DNA of 63,971 bases from Anaerobacillus alkalilacustris (GTDB taxonomy: Bacteria; Bacillota; Bacilli; Bacillales; Anaerobacillaceae), in the NCBI RefSeq assembly GCF_001866005.1, contig NZ_MLQR01000036.1, positions 1 through 63,971 on the forward strand, written 5' to 3'. Positions 37,638-47,939 of this stretch are shown here, one piece after another. The notes below the pieces were generated by a model that saw only the letters and a program-made list of their open reading frames with translations, was not told the origin of the DNA and ran no database searches. Each line of letters opens with the position of its first letter. The stretch's first letter is position 1. Made by a program: the position numbers and the translations under genes.

Positions 37638-38963
37638 CTACGCTAGGTTTGGATTCATTTTTAACGGAGACGGTGCCTCAAGGTTCTCAAATTGAGTGTG
37701 ATCAACTTCATATACTCTTTCGACCTGAGCTCCTAGGCTTCTTAGTTTGCCAGCAAAGTCAACGTAGCCACGATCAATGTGTTTTAGCTCCACAACTCTT
37801 GTGTAGCCGTCTGCCACAAGACCAGCAATGACTAATGCTGCTCCCGCACGTAAATCAGTGGCTGCAACTTCTGCTCCTTGTAGGGAAGTTGGCCCTGAAA
37901 TAATTGCTGTTCTACCTTCAATTTTAATATTTCCATTCATACGACGGAATTCTTCCACGTGCATAAAACGATTTTCAAAAACTGTTTCTGTAATCACACT
38001 CGTGCCTTCTGCTTTTAAAAGTAGAGACATCATTTGTGATTGCATATCTGTCGGGAAACCTGGATGTGGCATCGTCTTAATGTCAATTGGCTTTAATTTT
38101 TCTGGGCCAATGACGCGAATACCTGTTTCTTCATCAATAATAGTAACACCCATTTCTTCCATTTTTGCGATTAACGGACGTAAATGCTCAGTAAGAGCAC
38201 CTTCAACAAATACGTCACCACCAGTAATAGCAGCGGCAACCATAAATGTTCCTGCTTCAATACGGTCTGGGATTATTGTATGCTTGGCACCGACAAGTTT
38301 TTCGACTCCTTCAATACGGATCGTACCTGTACCAGCACCACGAACTTTCGCCCCCATTGCATTTAAATACGTAGCTAAACATACAATCTCCGGTTCTTCT
38401 GCTACGTTCTCAATGATTGTTGTTCCTTTTGCAAGTGTAGCGGCCATCATAATATTTTCAGTTGCGCCTACACTAGGAAAATCTAAATAGATTTTTGCTC
38501 CTTTAAGGCGTCCGTCCACTTTAGCGTCAATAAAACCATTACCAATTTCTACTTTGGCTCCCATTGCTTCAAAACCTTTTAAGTGCTGGTCAATTGGACG
38601 TGAACCAATCGCACATCCACCTGGAAGGGCAATTCGTGCATGACCAACTCGAGCCAATAGTGGGCCCATAACAAGAAACGAGGCTCTCATTTTACGAACG
38701 TATTCAAAAGGAGCTTCCGTTTTTAATGTTTTTTCGGCGTCCACTTCGATGCTTCCATTTTCATAAGAAACATCGATATTTAAATTTCGTAAAACTTCAT
38801 TTATTGTGTATACATCAGCAAGTGCTGGTGCATCATAAATATGGCTCTTTCCTTCACTACCTAAAATAGATGCAGCGATTACTGGTAAAACAGCATTTTT
38901 AGCGCCTTCGACTTTCACTTTACCAGATAACCGTTTACCTCCTTGGACTATTATTTTTTCCAA
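37638..38963 (-). CDS. murA: UDP-N-acetylglucosamine 1-carboxyvinyltransferase
   Basis: Cytoplasmic enzyme of the first committed step of peptidoglycan synthesis, moving enolpyruvate from PEP to UDP-GlcNAc. The 441-residue sequence starts [28 protein letters not shown] ([15 protein letters not shown]), with the substrate-binding Lys-Asn pair. It contains the active-site loop [12 protein letters not shown] with the fosfomycin-target cysteine near 117. Later motifs [12 protein letters not shown] and [15 protein letters not shown] are conserved. Its position between spoIID and ywmB corresponds to murAA rather than murAB of B. subtilis. The intact Cys predicts fosfomycin sensitivity of the enzyme itself. 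Confidence 0.95.
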   Translation of the reverse strand: MEKIIVQGGKRLSGKVKVEGAKNAVLPVIAASILGSEGKSHIYDAPALADVYTINEVLRNLNIDVSYENGSIEVDAEKTLKTEAPFEYVRKMRASFLVMGPLLARVGHARIALPGGCAIGSRPIDQHLKGFEAMGAKVEIGNGFIDAKVDGRLKGAKIYLDFPSVGATENIMMAATLAKGTTIIENVAEEPEIVCLATYLNAMGAKVRGAGTGTIRIEGVEKLVGAKHTIIPDRIEAGTFMVAAAITGGDVFVEGALTEHLRPLIAKMEEMGVTIIDEETGIRVIGPEKLKPIDIKTMPHPGFPTDMQSQMMSLLLKAEGTSVITETVFENRFMHVEEFRRMNGNIKIEGRTAIISGPTSLQGAEVAATDLRAGAALVIAGLVADGYTRVVELKHIDRGYVDFAGKLRSLGAQVERVYEVDHTQFENLEAPSPLKMNPNLA

Positions 38964-38996
38964 CGTATTCCCCTCCGACGTCCAGTTTCTATACTA

Positions 38997-39773
38997 TTAA
39001 TATTCAGTCGTAATTATCGGCGTGCCAATTGTCACGGTAGTTTTACCGCCCAATCGTTCATTTGCTCGAATAGCTAGCTGTAAATTCATACTTTCTTCAT
39101 TTGTTGTTAAGGAACTGTTCCATATATTAGTGTATGCAGAGATGGAAATGAACGTTTCCTCTTTTAATGCCTCAATTTTCTGAGCAGAGAATTCTTTCAG
39201 TAAAAGTTCTGCTTGCTCACCTAAACCAAGATTTAGTTTATCACTGCCATTTCCTGTTGCACAAGTGAAAATTTTGGTATTCTTATTAAATAAGTCTTGA
39301 TGCCTAAAAAGTACTACTGACGTAAGGGAGTCTAATTGCTTTTCGGATAACGTTTGAACACCTTGAACTTCGTAAATTAGATATGAATGTAACTGCTTGT
39401 TGTGAGGGTAGACAATGTAGGTAAGTGTTTGGATAACACCTATATCGTGGTGAATAAATGTGCCGATCGCCTTCTTTTGGTTTTTTGGGTAATCTTTTAG
39501 TGGTTCCCAATCAAAATGGCTTATCATCTGTTGAATTGTCTTTAATTCTTTTTCATATTCACCTGGTTCTGTCCAGTGATTTAAGTGACCCCGTGTATAT
39601 AGCGTCCATTCAGTAAGCTCAATATCATGTTTATCCATTACATCTACAATTTGGTTTAATTCAGAGAACGGATTTTCTACCGTTGCTTCTCCTTTCCCAC
39701 TTAGTCCTAAATAATAAAGACTGAAGAACACAATACCAAAAAATATGATGTGCAGCTTATGTTTATTCCCCAT
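38997..39773 (-). CDS. ywmB: YwmB family exported protein
   Basis: A 258-residue protein with one N-terminal hydrophobic segment (LHIIFFGIVFFSLYYLGL), probably a signal anchor, and an extracellular domain. The order with murA downstream and ywzB upstream, and the length, are those of B. subtilis ywmB, whose family adopts a TATA-binding-protein-like fold. Recognisable conserved parts are WTLYTRGHL and IFTCATGNGSDKLNLGL. Biochemical function is unknown. It is separated from murA by about 33 bases and is likely co-transcribed with it. Confidence 0.85.
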   Translation of the reverse strand: MGNKHKLHIIFFGIVFFSLYYLGLSGKGEATVENPFSELNQIVDVMDKHDIELTEWTLYTRGHLNHWTEPGEYEKELKTIQQMISHFDWEPLKDYPKNQKKAIGTFIHHDIGVIQTLTYIVYPHNKQLHSYLIYEVQGVQTLSEKQLDSLTSVVLFRHQDLFNKNTKIFTCATGNGSDKLNLGLGEQAELLLKEFSAQKIEALKEETFISISAYTNIWNSSLTTNEESMNLQLAIRANERLGGKTTVTIGTPIITTEY

Positions 39774-39912
39774 GCTTCTCTCTCTCCTTATACGTTCGAT
39801 TTCGTCGAACTATTCTCTTACTAGCATTTTTACCAGTTCGAGAGCATAAATACATGGAAGTTGTAGTTAAAAGTCGACAAAATCCGTATTTAATTAAGGA
39901 AAGCAGAAGCAC

Positions 39913-39981
39913 CTTGGTCACGAGCAGCTATTCTTGTTACACTCCGTTTACTCGTCGTAAAACAGCTACGAAGTGACCAAG
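39913..39981. repeat. Inverted repeat CTTGGTCAC/GTGACCAAG
   Basis: A perfect 9-bp inverted repeat 51 bases apart, with additional inner AGCT pairing, lies between ywzB and ywmB. The flanking AAGCTAGACCGC resembles the dispersed GAGCTAGACAC motif seen near 22448 and 34372. Confidence 0.45.
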
Positions 39982-39998
39982 CTGAAGCTAGACCGCTT

Positions 39999-40232
39999 TT
40001 AAAAGAGAAAGCGAAGCATTTTTGACCAGTTTAGGTAATCTAAAAAGAAGCCACTTACTAACTGTGTTAGCGCAATAGTTGTAATAATCATCAATACTTT
40101 ACCTTGTGGTCCTTTTGGATTTTTCACAAGGAATTCAAAGCGAAACGCTTGTAAAGCCCACCAAATGACTACTAAAAACGCGAGATTTACAAGAAGGTGG
40201 ACAAGAGCTTGTTGTCCAAACTGTTCTAACAT
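39999..40232 (-). CDS. ywzB: DUF1146 family membrane protein YwzB
   Basis: A 77-residue protein with two transmembrane segments (VHLLVNLAFLVVIWWALQAF and a segment around VLMIITTIALTQLVSGFF). The linking FEFLVKNPKGPQ loop is typical of the DUF1146 family. It is the first gene of the ywzB-ywmB-murA group downstream of the nuo operon, matching Bacillaceae gene order. Function unknown. Confidence 0.88.
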   Translation of the reverse strand: MLEQFGQQALVHLLVNLAFLVVIWWALQAFRFEFLVKNPKGPQGKVLMIITTIALTQLVSGFFLDYLNWSKMLRFLF

Positions 40233-40443
40233 TTGTAAAAACCCCTAACCTTACGTATTTCTGTTATATATCATAATTTTTTTCGTGACTACATATGAAA
40301 AAATATGATAATACTAAAAAAAACCACTTATATAACAGACACATTTCTTATAATAACGAAATTTCTAATAAAAAGCTATTTTAAATATGAAGAAAACTGA
40401 CTATTTTCTTCGACAAATGAAGATAATGATATTTTTATCGGAT

Positions 40444-40620
40444 CGGACAGAGAATCCGTTATTTTTAAAAATATTTCATTTTAAATTTTTTTGCAGACCG
40501 TGGTTCCGTTATTTGCTCAAAATTTCTAGAATTATCACGAAAAATAGCAAATAACGGAACCTAAGTCCATTAGCTTCAAAAAACAGCCATTTTTTCAGAA
40601 ATAACGGAACTGTAGTCCGC
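40444..40620. repeat. Four-armed palindromic element 2 (177 bp)
   Basis: The same arm arrangement as element 1: CGGACAGAGAATCCGTTATT (40444), GACCGTGGTTCCGTTATTTG (about 40497), CAAATAACGGAACCTAAGTC and AATAACGGAACTGTAGTCCG ending near 40620. The inner pair, with ATTTGCT/AGCAAAT extending the stem, gives about 22 paired bases. Confidence 0.78.
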
Positions 40621-40716
40621 TTCCTCGGCAGCTCACCTTCTAAACTTCAAAAAAGCACGATCGTTGATCCACCTTGCACATCACGCTGAAGTAGCCGATG
40701 TGAACTCATTCTTCCA

Positions 40717-40755
40717 AAATAAAAACCTACCAAAATTTTTCATTCTGGTAGGTTT
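40717..40755 (-). terminator. Rho-independent terminator of the nuo operon
   Basis: AAACCTACC pairs with GGTAGGTTT around a loop of about 15 bases, and TTATTTT follows on the minus strand. It lies 24 bases after nuoN. Confidence 0.85.
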
Positions 40756-40778
40756 GAATTTATTATAACTTGTGAATA

Positions 40779-42233
40779 CTAAAGGATGATCCACATTAAG
40801 CCGTTCATATAGTTGGTCAGCATGTTGGCAAAAAAAGCTAGGCCGAAAGTACCGATAAGTGAAATCGTCACGATAAGCGAAATGCTTGTCGGTGCTTTTA
40901 GCATGCTACTATCTTCCTTAGGATCCATCATGTACATTTGTCTAATAATTCCAAAGTAATAGAAGAACGAGATTGTACTTGTTACAATTAGAACCACTGC
41001 GAGCCATACCATTTCACTCGACATGACGCCTAAGAAAATGTACACCTTCCCAACAAAACCGGCTGTGATCGGTAAACCTGTCATCGAAAGAAGGAAAACC
41101 GTCATTGAGTGCGCCAAAAACGGCGACCGCTTTTGTAGTCCAGCAAAGCTAGAAATATCCTCACTTTCAGCATTTTCCGTTACGTGTGTAATAATCGCAA
41201 ATGCCCCTAATGTCATAAATATATAAGCAAATGCGTAGTAAACGATCATACTCATCGTAATGTTAAACGAAAGTGACGCAGCAAGTGGAACGAGTAAGTA
41301 ACCCGCTTGCGCAATTCCTGAGTAAGCCATAAGACGCTTCACATTCTTCTGTACTAACGCAACTGTGTTACCGACAATCATCGTTAACGCTGCAATCACA
41401 GCAATCACGAAATACCACTCATGATAAATTCCACCAAAACCTACAGCCAAAATTCGGATCATAATCGCAAATCCAGCAACTTTTGAAACAGTAGCTAAAA
41501 ACCCTGTAATTGGTGTTGGCGCGCCTTCATAAACGTCTGGGGCCCACATATGGAACGGTACAATCGAAATTTTAAAACCGAAACCTGCAATCATAAATAG
41601 TAATGACATAATCACTAGGTACGGATATTGTCCGTATAGCTGTTGGATCCCTGCTCCAATTTCCCCCAAATTCGTCGTTCCTGTTAAACCGTACATAAAC
41701 GACATCCCGTATAAAATGAACGCTGATGCTGTTCCACCTAACACAACATATTTTAGCGCTGCTTCAGACGATTTTGCTTGAGATTTTCGGAAGCCAGCTA
41801 AACAGTAAGAAGAAATACTTAGGATCTCTAGTCCGATAAATAACGTAATTAAATCGGCAGAAGACACCATTAACATCGCACCAAGTGCTGCAAAAAGTAA
41901 AAGCGAGTACAATTCACCTTGATACATTTCGTGGTGCTTTTCCATATAAGACATGGAATTAATAATCACAAGTGCAACCCCAATTAAGATGACAATCTTA
42001 AATAGCATTGCATAAGGATCAACAACGAACGTTGCACCTATTGATCCTGGTGTTTGGTTAAAAATAACGACAAGGATGATCGTAATTAAAAGTGACAATA
42101 CGCTTAAAATACCGATGAACGGTTTTTTTCCACGTATCCCCGTTGTAAAATCAATCGTAAACACTGTTAAAGCAAGTATTGCCAACACAATCTCCGGAGT
42201 CATTAAAGACCAGTCTGCGTTAAATGCTGTCAT
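40779..42233 (-). CDS. nuoN: NADH-quinone oxidoreductase subunit N
   Basis: A 484-residue antiporter-like membrane subunit of complex I with about 14 transmembrane helices. Conserved features include EILSISSYCLAGFRKSQAK, with the pump-channel Glu, KYVVLGGTASAFILYG, KISIVPFHMWAPDVYEGAP and LMAYSGIAQAGYLLVPLA, with Lys residues of the proton path. It is the last gene of the operon and ends at a terminator. It follows nuoM by five bases. Confidence 0.95.
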   Translation of the reverse strand: MTAFNADWSLMTPEIVLAILALTVFTIDFTTGIRGKKPFIGILSVLSLLITIILVVIFNQTPGSIGATFVVDPYAMLFKIVILIGVALVIINSMSYMEKHHEMYQGELYSLLLFAALGAMLMVSSADLITLFIGLEILSISSYCLAGFRKSQAKSSEAALKYVVLGGTASAFILYGMSFMYGLTGTTNLGEIGAGIQQLYGQYPYLVIMSLLFMIAGFGFKISIVPFHMWAPDVYEGAPTPITGFLATVSKVAGFAIMIRILAVGFGGIYHEWYFVIAVIAALTMIVGNTVALVQKNVKRLMAYSGIAQAGYLLVPLAASLSFNITMSMIVYYAFAYIFMTLGAFAIITHVTENAESEDISSFAGLQKRSPFLAHSMTVFLLSMTGLPITAGFVGKVYIFLGVMSSEMVWLAVVLIVTSTISFFYYFGIIRQMYMMDPKEDSSMLKAPTSISLIVTISLIGTFGLAFFANMLTNYMNGLMWIIL

Positions 42234-42238
42234 TGTCT

Positions 42239-43762
42239 TTAACCCCCTATCTTCGACACAATGTCGATCACTGTAATATTAATAACGTCACTTAAAATCG
42301 CTGGGTACACCCCAATTAAAATCGTTAAACCGAGTAAGCAAATCATTGGGATATATTCAATTGGACGTGCATCTTCTAAATGTGCATTCGATTGATGTAA
42401 TTGTCCAAATGTTGTTCTTTGCATCGCCCACAGTAAGTATGCAGCTGTGAGAATGATACCAAGTGCCGCAACAACAGCGATTGTTTTTGCAGCAGGAATG
42501 ATATCCGGAGATGCCCCGAAAATACCCATAAATGCTAACAACTCACTAACGAATCCTGACATGCCCGGCAGTCCAACTGAAGCCATAGCGGCAGCCAGTA
42601 AGAACCCAGCCAAAATTGGGATCGTTTTTGATAAACCACCTAAGTCTTCGATCATACGTGTATGAGTTCTCTCGTAAATCGCCCCAACCATAAAGAATAG
42701 AAGTGCTGCGATAAAGCCGTGAGAAACTAATTGGAAAATTGCGCCTTGCATACCTTGCGTCGTGAATGACGCTGCACCTAATAGGACAATCCCCATATGT
42801 GAAATACTTGAGTACGCCACAAGTTTTTTCAAATCTTTTTGAACGAGAGCGAGTAGTGCACCATAAATGATGTTTACAACCCCAAGGATTGCGATTAAAA
42901 AGGCAAATTTTGCTGCTTGATCTGGTAAAATTCCAAATCCGACACGAAGTAATCCGTATGCACCCATTTTTAACAATACACCCGCTAAAATCATACTAGC
43001 TGGAGTTGGCGCTTGAACGTGGGCATCTGGTAACCACGTATGGAAAGGGAAAATTGGTAATTTTACAGCAAAAGCAACAAATAAAGTTATGAACAAACCA
43101 GCTTTAAATGCATCTGAAATAATGTGAGCATTCGCAGGATTTGCATAAATTTCAGCTAATCGTAGGAAGTTTAACGTTGCTTCCTCAGCGACTGCGCCTT
43201 GGTAGAACATCGCAAAGAAGGCAATTAACATGACTGCACTTCCTAGTCCTGTATAGATTAAAAACTTAAATGCTGCATATTCTTTTTGACTTCCACCCCA
43301 AATTCCGATAATAAAAAACATTGGAATTAACGTTAATTCAAAGAATAAGAAAAACAAGAACATGTCTAGTGCTACAAATACTCCTAGCATCCCTGTTAGT
43401 AAAATAAGCATCCAAACGAAGTACTCTTTCACACGATCTTTAATTGATACTGATGCAACGATCCCAAGGAATGTAACAATCGTTGTTAATACTAAAAGTG
43501 GCATCGATAGTCCATCAACACCTAATTGATAGTTAAACGAAACAAACCCTAAGTCGATCCACGTATAGTTTTCAGCAAACTGCATTCCTGCTGTGCTTCG
43601 ATTAAAGACATTCCAAACAATCACTGAAATAATCAAAGTTACAAATGAAGTGATGCCAGCGACTGAACGAATGACATTTTTATGTTCATTAGGAATAGTT
43701 AAAATGATTAATGCCCCTAATAAAGGTAAAAAGACGAGTACGCTTAATATATTTGGGATCAT
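42239..43762 (-). CDS. nuoM: NADH-quinone oxidoreductase subunit M
   Basis: A 507-residue antiporter-like subunit of the complex I membrane arm. Motifs are FFLFFELTLIPMFFIIGIWGG with the conserved Glu, KFLIYTGLGSAVML, KLPIFPFHTWLPDAHVQAPT and KKLVAYSSISHMGIVLLGA. It overlaps the end of nuoL by four bases, so the two are translationally coupled. It forms one of the three proton channels together with NuoL and NuoN. Confidence 0.96.
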   Translation of the reverse strand: MIPNILSVLVFLPLLGALIILTIPNEHKNVIRSVAGITSFVTLIISVIVWNVFNRSTAGMQFAENYTWIDLGFVSFNYQLGVDGLSMPLLVLTTIVTFLGIVASVSIKDRVKEYFVWMLILLTGMLGVFVALDMFLFFLFFELTLIPMFFIIGIWGGSQKEYAAFKFLIYTGLGSAVMLIAFFAMFYQGAVAEEATLNFLRLAEIYANPANAHIISDAFKAGLFITLFVAFAVKLPIFPFHTWLPDAHVQAPTPASMILAGVLLKMGAYGLLRVGFGILPDQAAKFAFLIAILGVVNIIYGALLALVQKDLKKLVAYSSISHMGIVLLGAASFTTQGMQGAIFQLVSHGFIAALLFFMVGAIYERTHTRMIEDLGGLSKTIPILAGFLLAAAMASVGLPGMSGFVSELLAFMGIFGASPDIIPAAKTIAVVAALGIILTAAYLLWAMQRTTFGQLHQSNAHLEDARPIEYIPMICLLGLTILIGVYPAILSDVINITVIDIVSKIGG

Positions 43763-45648
43763 CCGAAATACCCCCTTAATACAAAGGCGAGAATCATAAC
43801 TGCCATTCCGCCAACAACGGTTACTAAACCGTACGTTTGCAGTTGTCCTGTATGCCTTCTAGAAATGACATAGCCTGTTCCCTTTGTTAGGTAGCCAAGC
43901 ATATTCACGATTCCATCAATGATAAAGCGATCAATTCCCCAAAGAACTTTTCCAAGAATGACAACCGGACGAACAAAAACGACTGCGTAGAGCTCATCCA
44001 TGTAATACTTGTTTAATAATAGTTTGTGCACTCCTGGTACAAGATTAGGAAAATAGCTTTCTGAAATTGTGCCTTTATAGTAGATTAAGTACGCTAAGAA
44101 AATACCAGCTGCAGCAATCACAATTGAATAAAGGATCAACCAGACTTCTCCGTGAGCTTGGTAACCTACATTCACTCCTTCTGTTAAGAACGCTTCAAGT
44201 CCAAAACCGAAGATTGGCGTGTTTACAAACCCTGCAAAAATGGCAAGTACGGCCAATGCAACTAGAGGGATTGTCATCACACTTGGGCTTTCATGTGGCT
44301 CATGGTGATGCTCACCTGCTTCTAAATTATCACTACCACGATATTCCTTAGTAAATACTTTAAAGAAAAGTCGGAACATGTAAAACGCTGTCATCGCTGC
44401 TGTGATTGATACAATCGCAAACAAGAACGGATCGCCATTGTATAAAACAGCCGCTAAAATAACTTCTTTACTCCAGAACCCTGCAAAAGGTGGTACCCCC
44501 GCAATCGCTAGTGTTCCAATTAAGAACGTAATGGCTGTGATCTTCATTTTGCTCCAAAGACCACCCATGTCTTTAATATCTTGTCTGTGATGCATTCCGT
44601 AAATAACGCTACCAGCTCCTAAAAATAGAAGTGCCTTGAAAAACGCGTGAGTCATTAAGTGGAATAAACCTGCTACATACCCCATTGTTCCAAGAGCTAA
44701 AATCATAAATCCAAGCTGACTGATGGTTGAATACGCAAGCACACGCTTAATATCAGTGTTAACAAGCGCAATTGATGCTGCGAAAATCGCTGTAATCGCT
44801 CCTGTATACGCAACAACGGTTAATGCCGTTTCTGATGCTAAAAATACAGGATACATAACCCCCACTAAGTATACCCCTGCAGCTACCATCGTAGCGGCGT
44901 GGATTAACGCTGATACTGGTGTCGGACCTTCCATCGCATCTGGTAACCATACATGAAGCGGGAATTGTGCCGATTTCCCGACTGCCCCTAGGAAAATACA
45001 GATAGCAATGATCGTCACCATTGTTTGTTCTACTAAACCATTTTCAATAGCAGCAAAAATGGTAGCATATTCAAATGATCCAGTATAAATAAATATAAGT
45101 ATTAAACCTATAAATAGTCCCACGTCTCCGATTCTTGTCGTTAAAAACGCCTTTTTTGCCGCAGCAGCAGCTTCAGGTTTAAAGAACCAGAAACCTACTA
45201 ATAGGAATGAACACAACCCTACTAACTCCCAGAAAATAAAGAGTTGAAGAATATTAGGTGACAACACAAGTCCTAACATCGAAAACGAGAATAACCCTAA
45301 ATAAGAGTAGAACACTGGGAAACGATCATCCCCGTGCATATATGCTTTTGAAAATAAGTGAACAAGTAAACTTACTGTTGTAACAACAATTAACATCATC
45401 GCGTTTAATGCTGTTACCTCGTACCCCATTGTAATTGTGTGTTCACCAAACGTGATCCACCTTACAACATACTGATAACCTTCCCCACCGATTCTTTCGA
45501 ATAAGACGATTAACGACGCCCCGAATGAAGCAGCCATTGCAATAATTCCAACGTATGCCGCTTTCTCTTTCAGTAATCTTCCAAAAAGTAAAAGCACTAC
45601 GAAGGCTAATAGTGGGAAGACGGGTATTATCCAGGCATATTGTATCAT
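43759..45648 (-). CDS. nuoL: NADH-quinone oxidoreductase subunit L
   Basis: The 629-residue distal antiporter-like subunit with about 16 transmembrane helices. Family motifs are FIFWELVGLCSFLLVGFWF, KSAQFPLHVWLPDAMEGPTP, IHAATMVAAGVYLV, KRVLAYSTISQLGFM and HLMTHAFFKALLFLGAGS. The C-terminal region contains the long lateral helix followed by a final transmembrane helix. A 75-bp gap with an imperfect hairpin separates it from nuoK. The next gene, nuoM, overlaps it. Confidence 0.96.
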   Translation of the reverse strand: MIQYAWIIPVFPLLAFVVLLLFGRLLKEKAAYVGIIAMAASFGASLIVLFERIGGEGYQYVVRWITFGEHTITMGYEVTALNAMMLIVVTTVSLLVHLFSKAYMHGDDRFPVFYSYLGLFSFSMLGLVLSPNILQLFIFWELVGLCSFLLVGFWFFKPEAAAAAKKAFLTTRIGDVGLFIGLILIFIYTGSFEYATIFAAIENGLVEQTMVTIIAICIFLGAVGKSAQFPLHVWLPDAMEGPTPVSALIHAATMVAAGVYLVGVMYPVFLASETALTVVAYTGAITAIFAASIALVNTDIKRVLAYSTISQLGFMILALGTMGYVAGLFHLMTHAFFKALLFLGAGSVIYGMHHRQDIKDMGGLWSKMKITAITFLIGTLAIAGVPPFAGFWSKEVILAAVLYNGDPFLFAIVSITAAMTAFYMFRLFFKVFTKEYRGSDNLEAGEHHHEPHESPSVMTIPLVALAVLAIFAGFVNTPIFGFGLEAFLTEGVNVGYQAHGEVWLILYSIVIAAAGIFLAYLIYYKGTISESYFPNLVPGVHKLLLNKYYMDELYAVVFVRPVVILGKVLWGIDRFIIDGIVNMLGYLTKGTGYVISRRHTGQLQTYGLVTVVGGMAVMILAFVLRGYFG

Positions 45649-45723
45649 ACCATCACCTTTTCCTCATTTAGTCTACTAGAGGTCGTTCAAAAAGTTCTTG
45701 AACAATTTCTACTAGCTATAGCC

Positions 45724-46032
45724 TTACCAACGCATAAGATCTTGTTTTATGACATCAATTGATTTTCGATTACGATATAATGCTATTAAAATCGCTAAAC
45801 CAACCGCCGCCTCTGCAGCAGCAACTGTCACAACAAACAAGGTAAACACTTGCCCTGTAATGTTGGCAAACGGTCCAATACTGGAGAACGCGACTAGATT
45901 AATATTAACAGCATTGAGCATTAACTCTACTGAAACAAGAACGATCACAAGATGTCTTCTCGTCAGTACTCCATATAAGCCGATACAAAATAGAATAGCC
46001 GCTAGTGCTAGATATAACTGAACTGGTACCAT
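45724..46032 (-). CDS. nuoK: NADH-quinone oxidoreductase subunit K
   Basis: A 102-residue, three-helix membrane subunit with the conserved glutamates in [19 protein letters not shown] and the start [20 protein letters not shown]. The frame opens ten codons further upstream inside nuoJ. ATG 46032 is preferred because AAGGAGG precedes it and because it begins one base after the nuoJ stop. It is part of the membrane-arm proton path. Confidence 0.93.
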   Translation of the reverse strand: MVPVQLYLALAAILFCIGLYGVLTRRHLVIVLVSVELMLNAVNINLVAFSSIGPFANITGQVFTLFVVTVAAAEAAVGLAILIALYRNRKSIDVIKQDLMRW

Positions 46033-46033
46033 T

Positions 46034-46528
46034 CTAATCGGCCTCCTTTCGTGCCAAAACAATGGCTCCTACTAAAGCAGCAAGCAACAGTATTCCTGCA
46101 CCTTGGAACGCGATGACGTAGTTTCCATAAAGCTCAATTCCAATTGCTTCTGCACTTCCGATATAATATTCTTGCCCAGGTACATCTAAAGTGAAAATCC
46201 CCTTTAACATGAGAAATAACAATACTGCTACCCCTGCTAAACTTACCATTTTAAAACTAAATGTACGTTTTGGTCCAATGGACACTGATTTATGATCTGT
46301 CATCATCATACCGAAAACAAATAGGATTGAAAGTGCCCCTACATAAACCATGATTTGAACAATTCCGATGAACTCTGCTCTAAGTAAAAAGTAAAGTCCT
46401 GCAACAGCGAAGAATGTAAATGCCATGCATAACACTCGATGTGCAATTCTCTTTAAAATAATGACAAGAACGGAGCACGAGATTGAAAGAATGGCTAGGA
46501 TTAGAAAAATAATTAACTCTGCATTCAC
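46034..46528 (-). CDS. nuoJ: NADH-quinone oxidoreductase subunit J
   Basis: A 164-residue five-helix membrane subunit with the characteristic [20 protein letters not shown] and [13 protein letters not shown] segments that include the pi-bulge helix. It starts with GTG, overlapping the nuoI stop by four bases, and ends one base before nuoK. This indicates tight translational coupling. Confidence 0.93.
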   Translation of the reverse strand: MNAELIIFLILAILSISCSVLVIILKRIAHRVLCMAFTFFAVAGLYFLLRAEFIGIVQIMVYVGALSILFVFGMMMTDHKSVSIGPKRTFSFKMVSLAGVAVLLFLMLKGIFTLDVPGQEYYIGSAEAIGIELYGNYVIAFQGAGILLLAALVGAIVLARKEAD

Positions 46529-46977
46529 TTTTCTTCACCCCGCTTAGCTTCTTCTTTCTCTTCTTCAACCGTGTAATTTCCGTACACATCGTTCGCTGAC
46601 AACCAATCAATGTCTTTATACATCGGATCACGAGTATAGTCTGAAAGATTATCATACTTTGTCGTCATCACAATCGCATCAGTTGGGCAAACCTCTGTAC
46701 AAAAATCACATAAAATACAGCCTTGAAAATCGATGTTATACGTATCAATCACTTTTTTCTTCGGATTGTCAGGATGTGGCTTTCCTGTTAACGTAATCAC
46801 ATCCGTTGGACATGCATTGACACACATGTTACACACGATACATTTATCTGGGAAAAATCGTTGAATTCCGCGGAAACGTTCTGGAATTTCTGGTTTTTGT
46901 TCTGGGTATTGGATGGTAACCTTCTCTTTTGCGAAGTATTTCAGCGTAACACCGAAACCCTTTAAAAAATTAAACAT
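46525..46977 (-). CDS. nuoI: NADH-quinone oxidoreductase subunit I
   Basis: A 150-residue peripheral-arm subunit with two [4Fe-4S] clusters (N6a and N6b). The binding motifs CIVCNMCVNACP and CILCDFCTEVCP are both intact. It carries electrons towards NuoB. The N terminus is short and the C terminus is rich in Glu/Lys. It starts five bases after the nuoH stop. Confidence 0.95.
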   Translation of the reverse strand: MFNFLKGFGVTLKYFAKEKVTIQYPEQKPEIPERFRGIQRFFPDKCIVCNMCVNACPTDVITLTGKPHPDNPKKKVIDTYNIDFQGCILCDFCTEVCPTDAIVMTTKYDNLSDYTRDPMYKDIDWLSANDVYGNYTVEEEKEEAKRGEEK

Positions 46978-46982
46978 TTACA

Positions 46983-47939
46983 TCACCCCATCCATACTTT
47001 TATCACTGCCGTTATGACAATGTTAAGTAGTGCTAGTGGTATTAAAACCTTCCATCCAAAGGACATTAATTGGTCCACTCTGACACGTGGCATTGTTGCA
47101 CGTAACCAAAACCAAATGAACATAAAGATACACATTTTGAGGAAAAACCATACAACACCTGGTAAAATTGGCCCTAGCCATCCTCCAAGAAACAACGTTG
47201 TCGCAAGCGCTGAAATGGCAATTGCATACACGTATTCAGCAAGGAAGAAAAATGCCATTCTAAATCCACTGTATTCAGTATGATACCCTGATACAAGCTC
47301 ACTTTCTGCCTCAGGCAAATCAAACGGAGACCTATTTAATTCAGCAATTGCTGCAATTAAATAAATAACAAAACCTAAAATTTGCGGTACGATAAACCAA
47401 ACTCCCATGTCACGCTGCGCATAGACAATGTCATTTAAGTTTAATGAACCAGCTAAAATAACAACCCCAATAATGGCAAGAACGAGTGGAATTTCATAAC
47501 TAATCATTTGAGCGACTCCACGCATCGCTCCCATTAATGAATACTTATTGTTCGAACTCCATCCACCCATCAGTACACCAATCGTTGAGATTGAAGAAAT
47601 ACCGATAAAGTAAAGAACACCAATATTTAAATTTGCACCGACTAAATTTTCACTCCAAGGAATCGTCGCTAACACCATAAATGACGGTGCAAACGCAAGA
47701 ACCGGAGCAATAATAAATACTTTTCTATCAACTCGTGATGGGATAATATCTTCCTTCATTAAAAGTTTCATAACGTCTGCAGCGGTTTGCAGCATTCCCC
47801 ATGGCCCGTGTCGGTTTGGCCCAATACGGACTTGCATATATCCGATAACTTTTCTTTCAAAGAGAATCGCATACATAACGCCAATTAGTAATAACCCTAA
47901 AACAGCTACACCATAAAACACCATAAAAAGGAGTTCCAT
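46983..47939 (-). CDS. nuoH: NADH-quinone oxidoreductase subunit H
   Basis: A 318-residue membrane subunit with about eight helices that forms the quinone entry channel. Conserved pieces are ERKVIGYMQVRIGPNRHGPWG, DVMKLLMKEDIIP, ELNRSPFDLPEAESELVSGYHTEYSG-type residues (seen as RSPFDLPEAESELVSG) and MPRVRVDQLMSFGWK. Its ATG overlaps the nuoD TAA by one base. Normal length for the family. Confidence 0.96.
   Translation of the reverse strand: MELLFMVFYGVAVLGLLLIGVMYAILFERKVIGYMQVRIGPNRHGPWGMLQTAADVMKLLMKEDIIPSRVDRKVFIIAPVLAFAPSFMVLATIPWSENLVGANLNIGVLYFIGISSISTIGVLMGGWSSNNKYSLMGAMRGVAQMISYEIPLVLAIIGVVILAGSLNLNDIVYAQRDMGVWFIVPQILGFVIYLIAAIAELNRSPFDLPEAESELVSGYHTEYSGFRMAFFFLAEYVYAIAISALATTLFLGGWLGPILPGVVWFFLKMCIFMFIWFWLRATMPRVRVDQLMSFGWKVLIPLALLNIVITAVIKVWMG

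Larger units (their letters stand above)
40233..40778. other. Intergenic region, 546 bp
   Basis: Contains the ywzB upstream region, four-armed element 2 (40444-40620) and the nuo operon terminator. No small gene was recognised. Confidence 0.5.

Noticed and set aside
37828..38490. 220-codon open frame on the plus strand
   Set aside because: It lies entirely opposite murA, which is certain by motif. The translation is low-complexity Ser/Thr/Pro-rich without a domain.
45649..45723. Hairpin between nuoL and nuoK as a terminator
   Set aside because: The GTTCAA/TTGAAC stem has only six base pairs and no U-run, and it lies inside a continuous operon.
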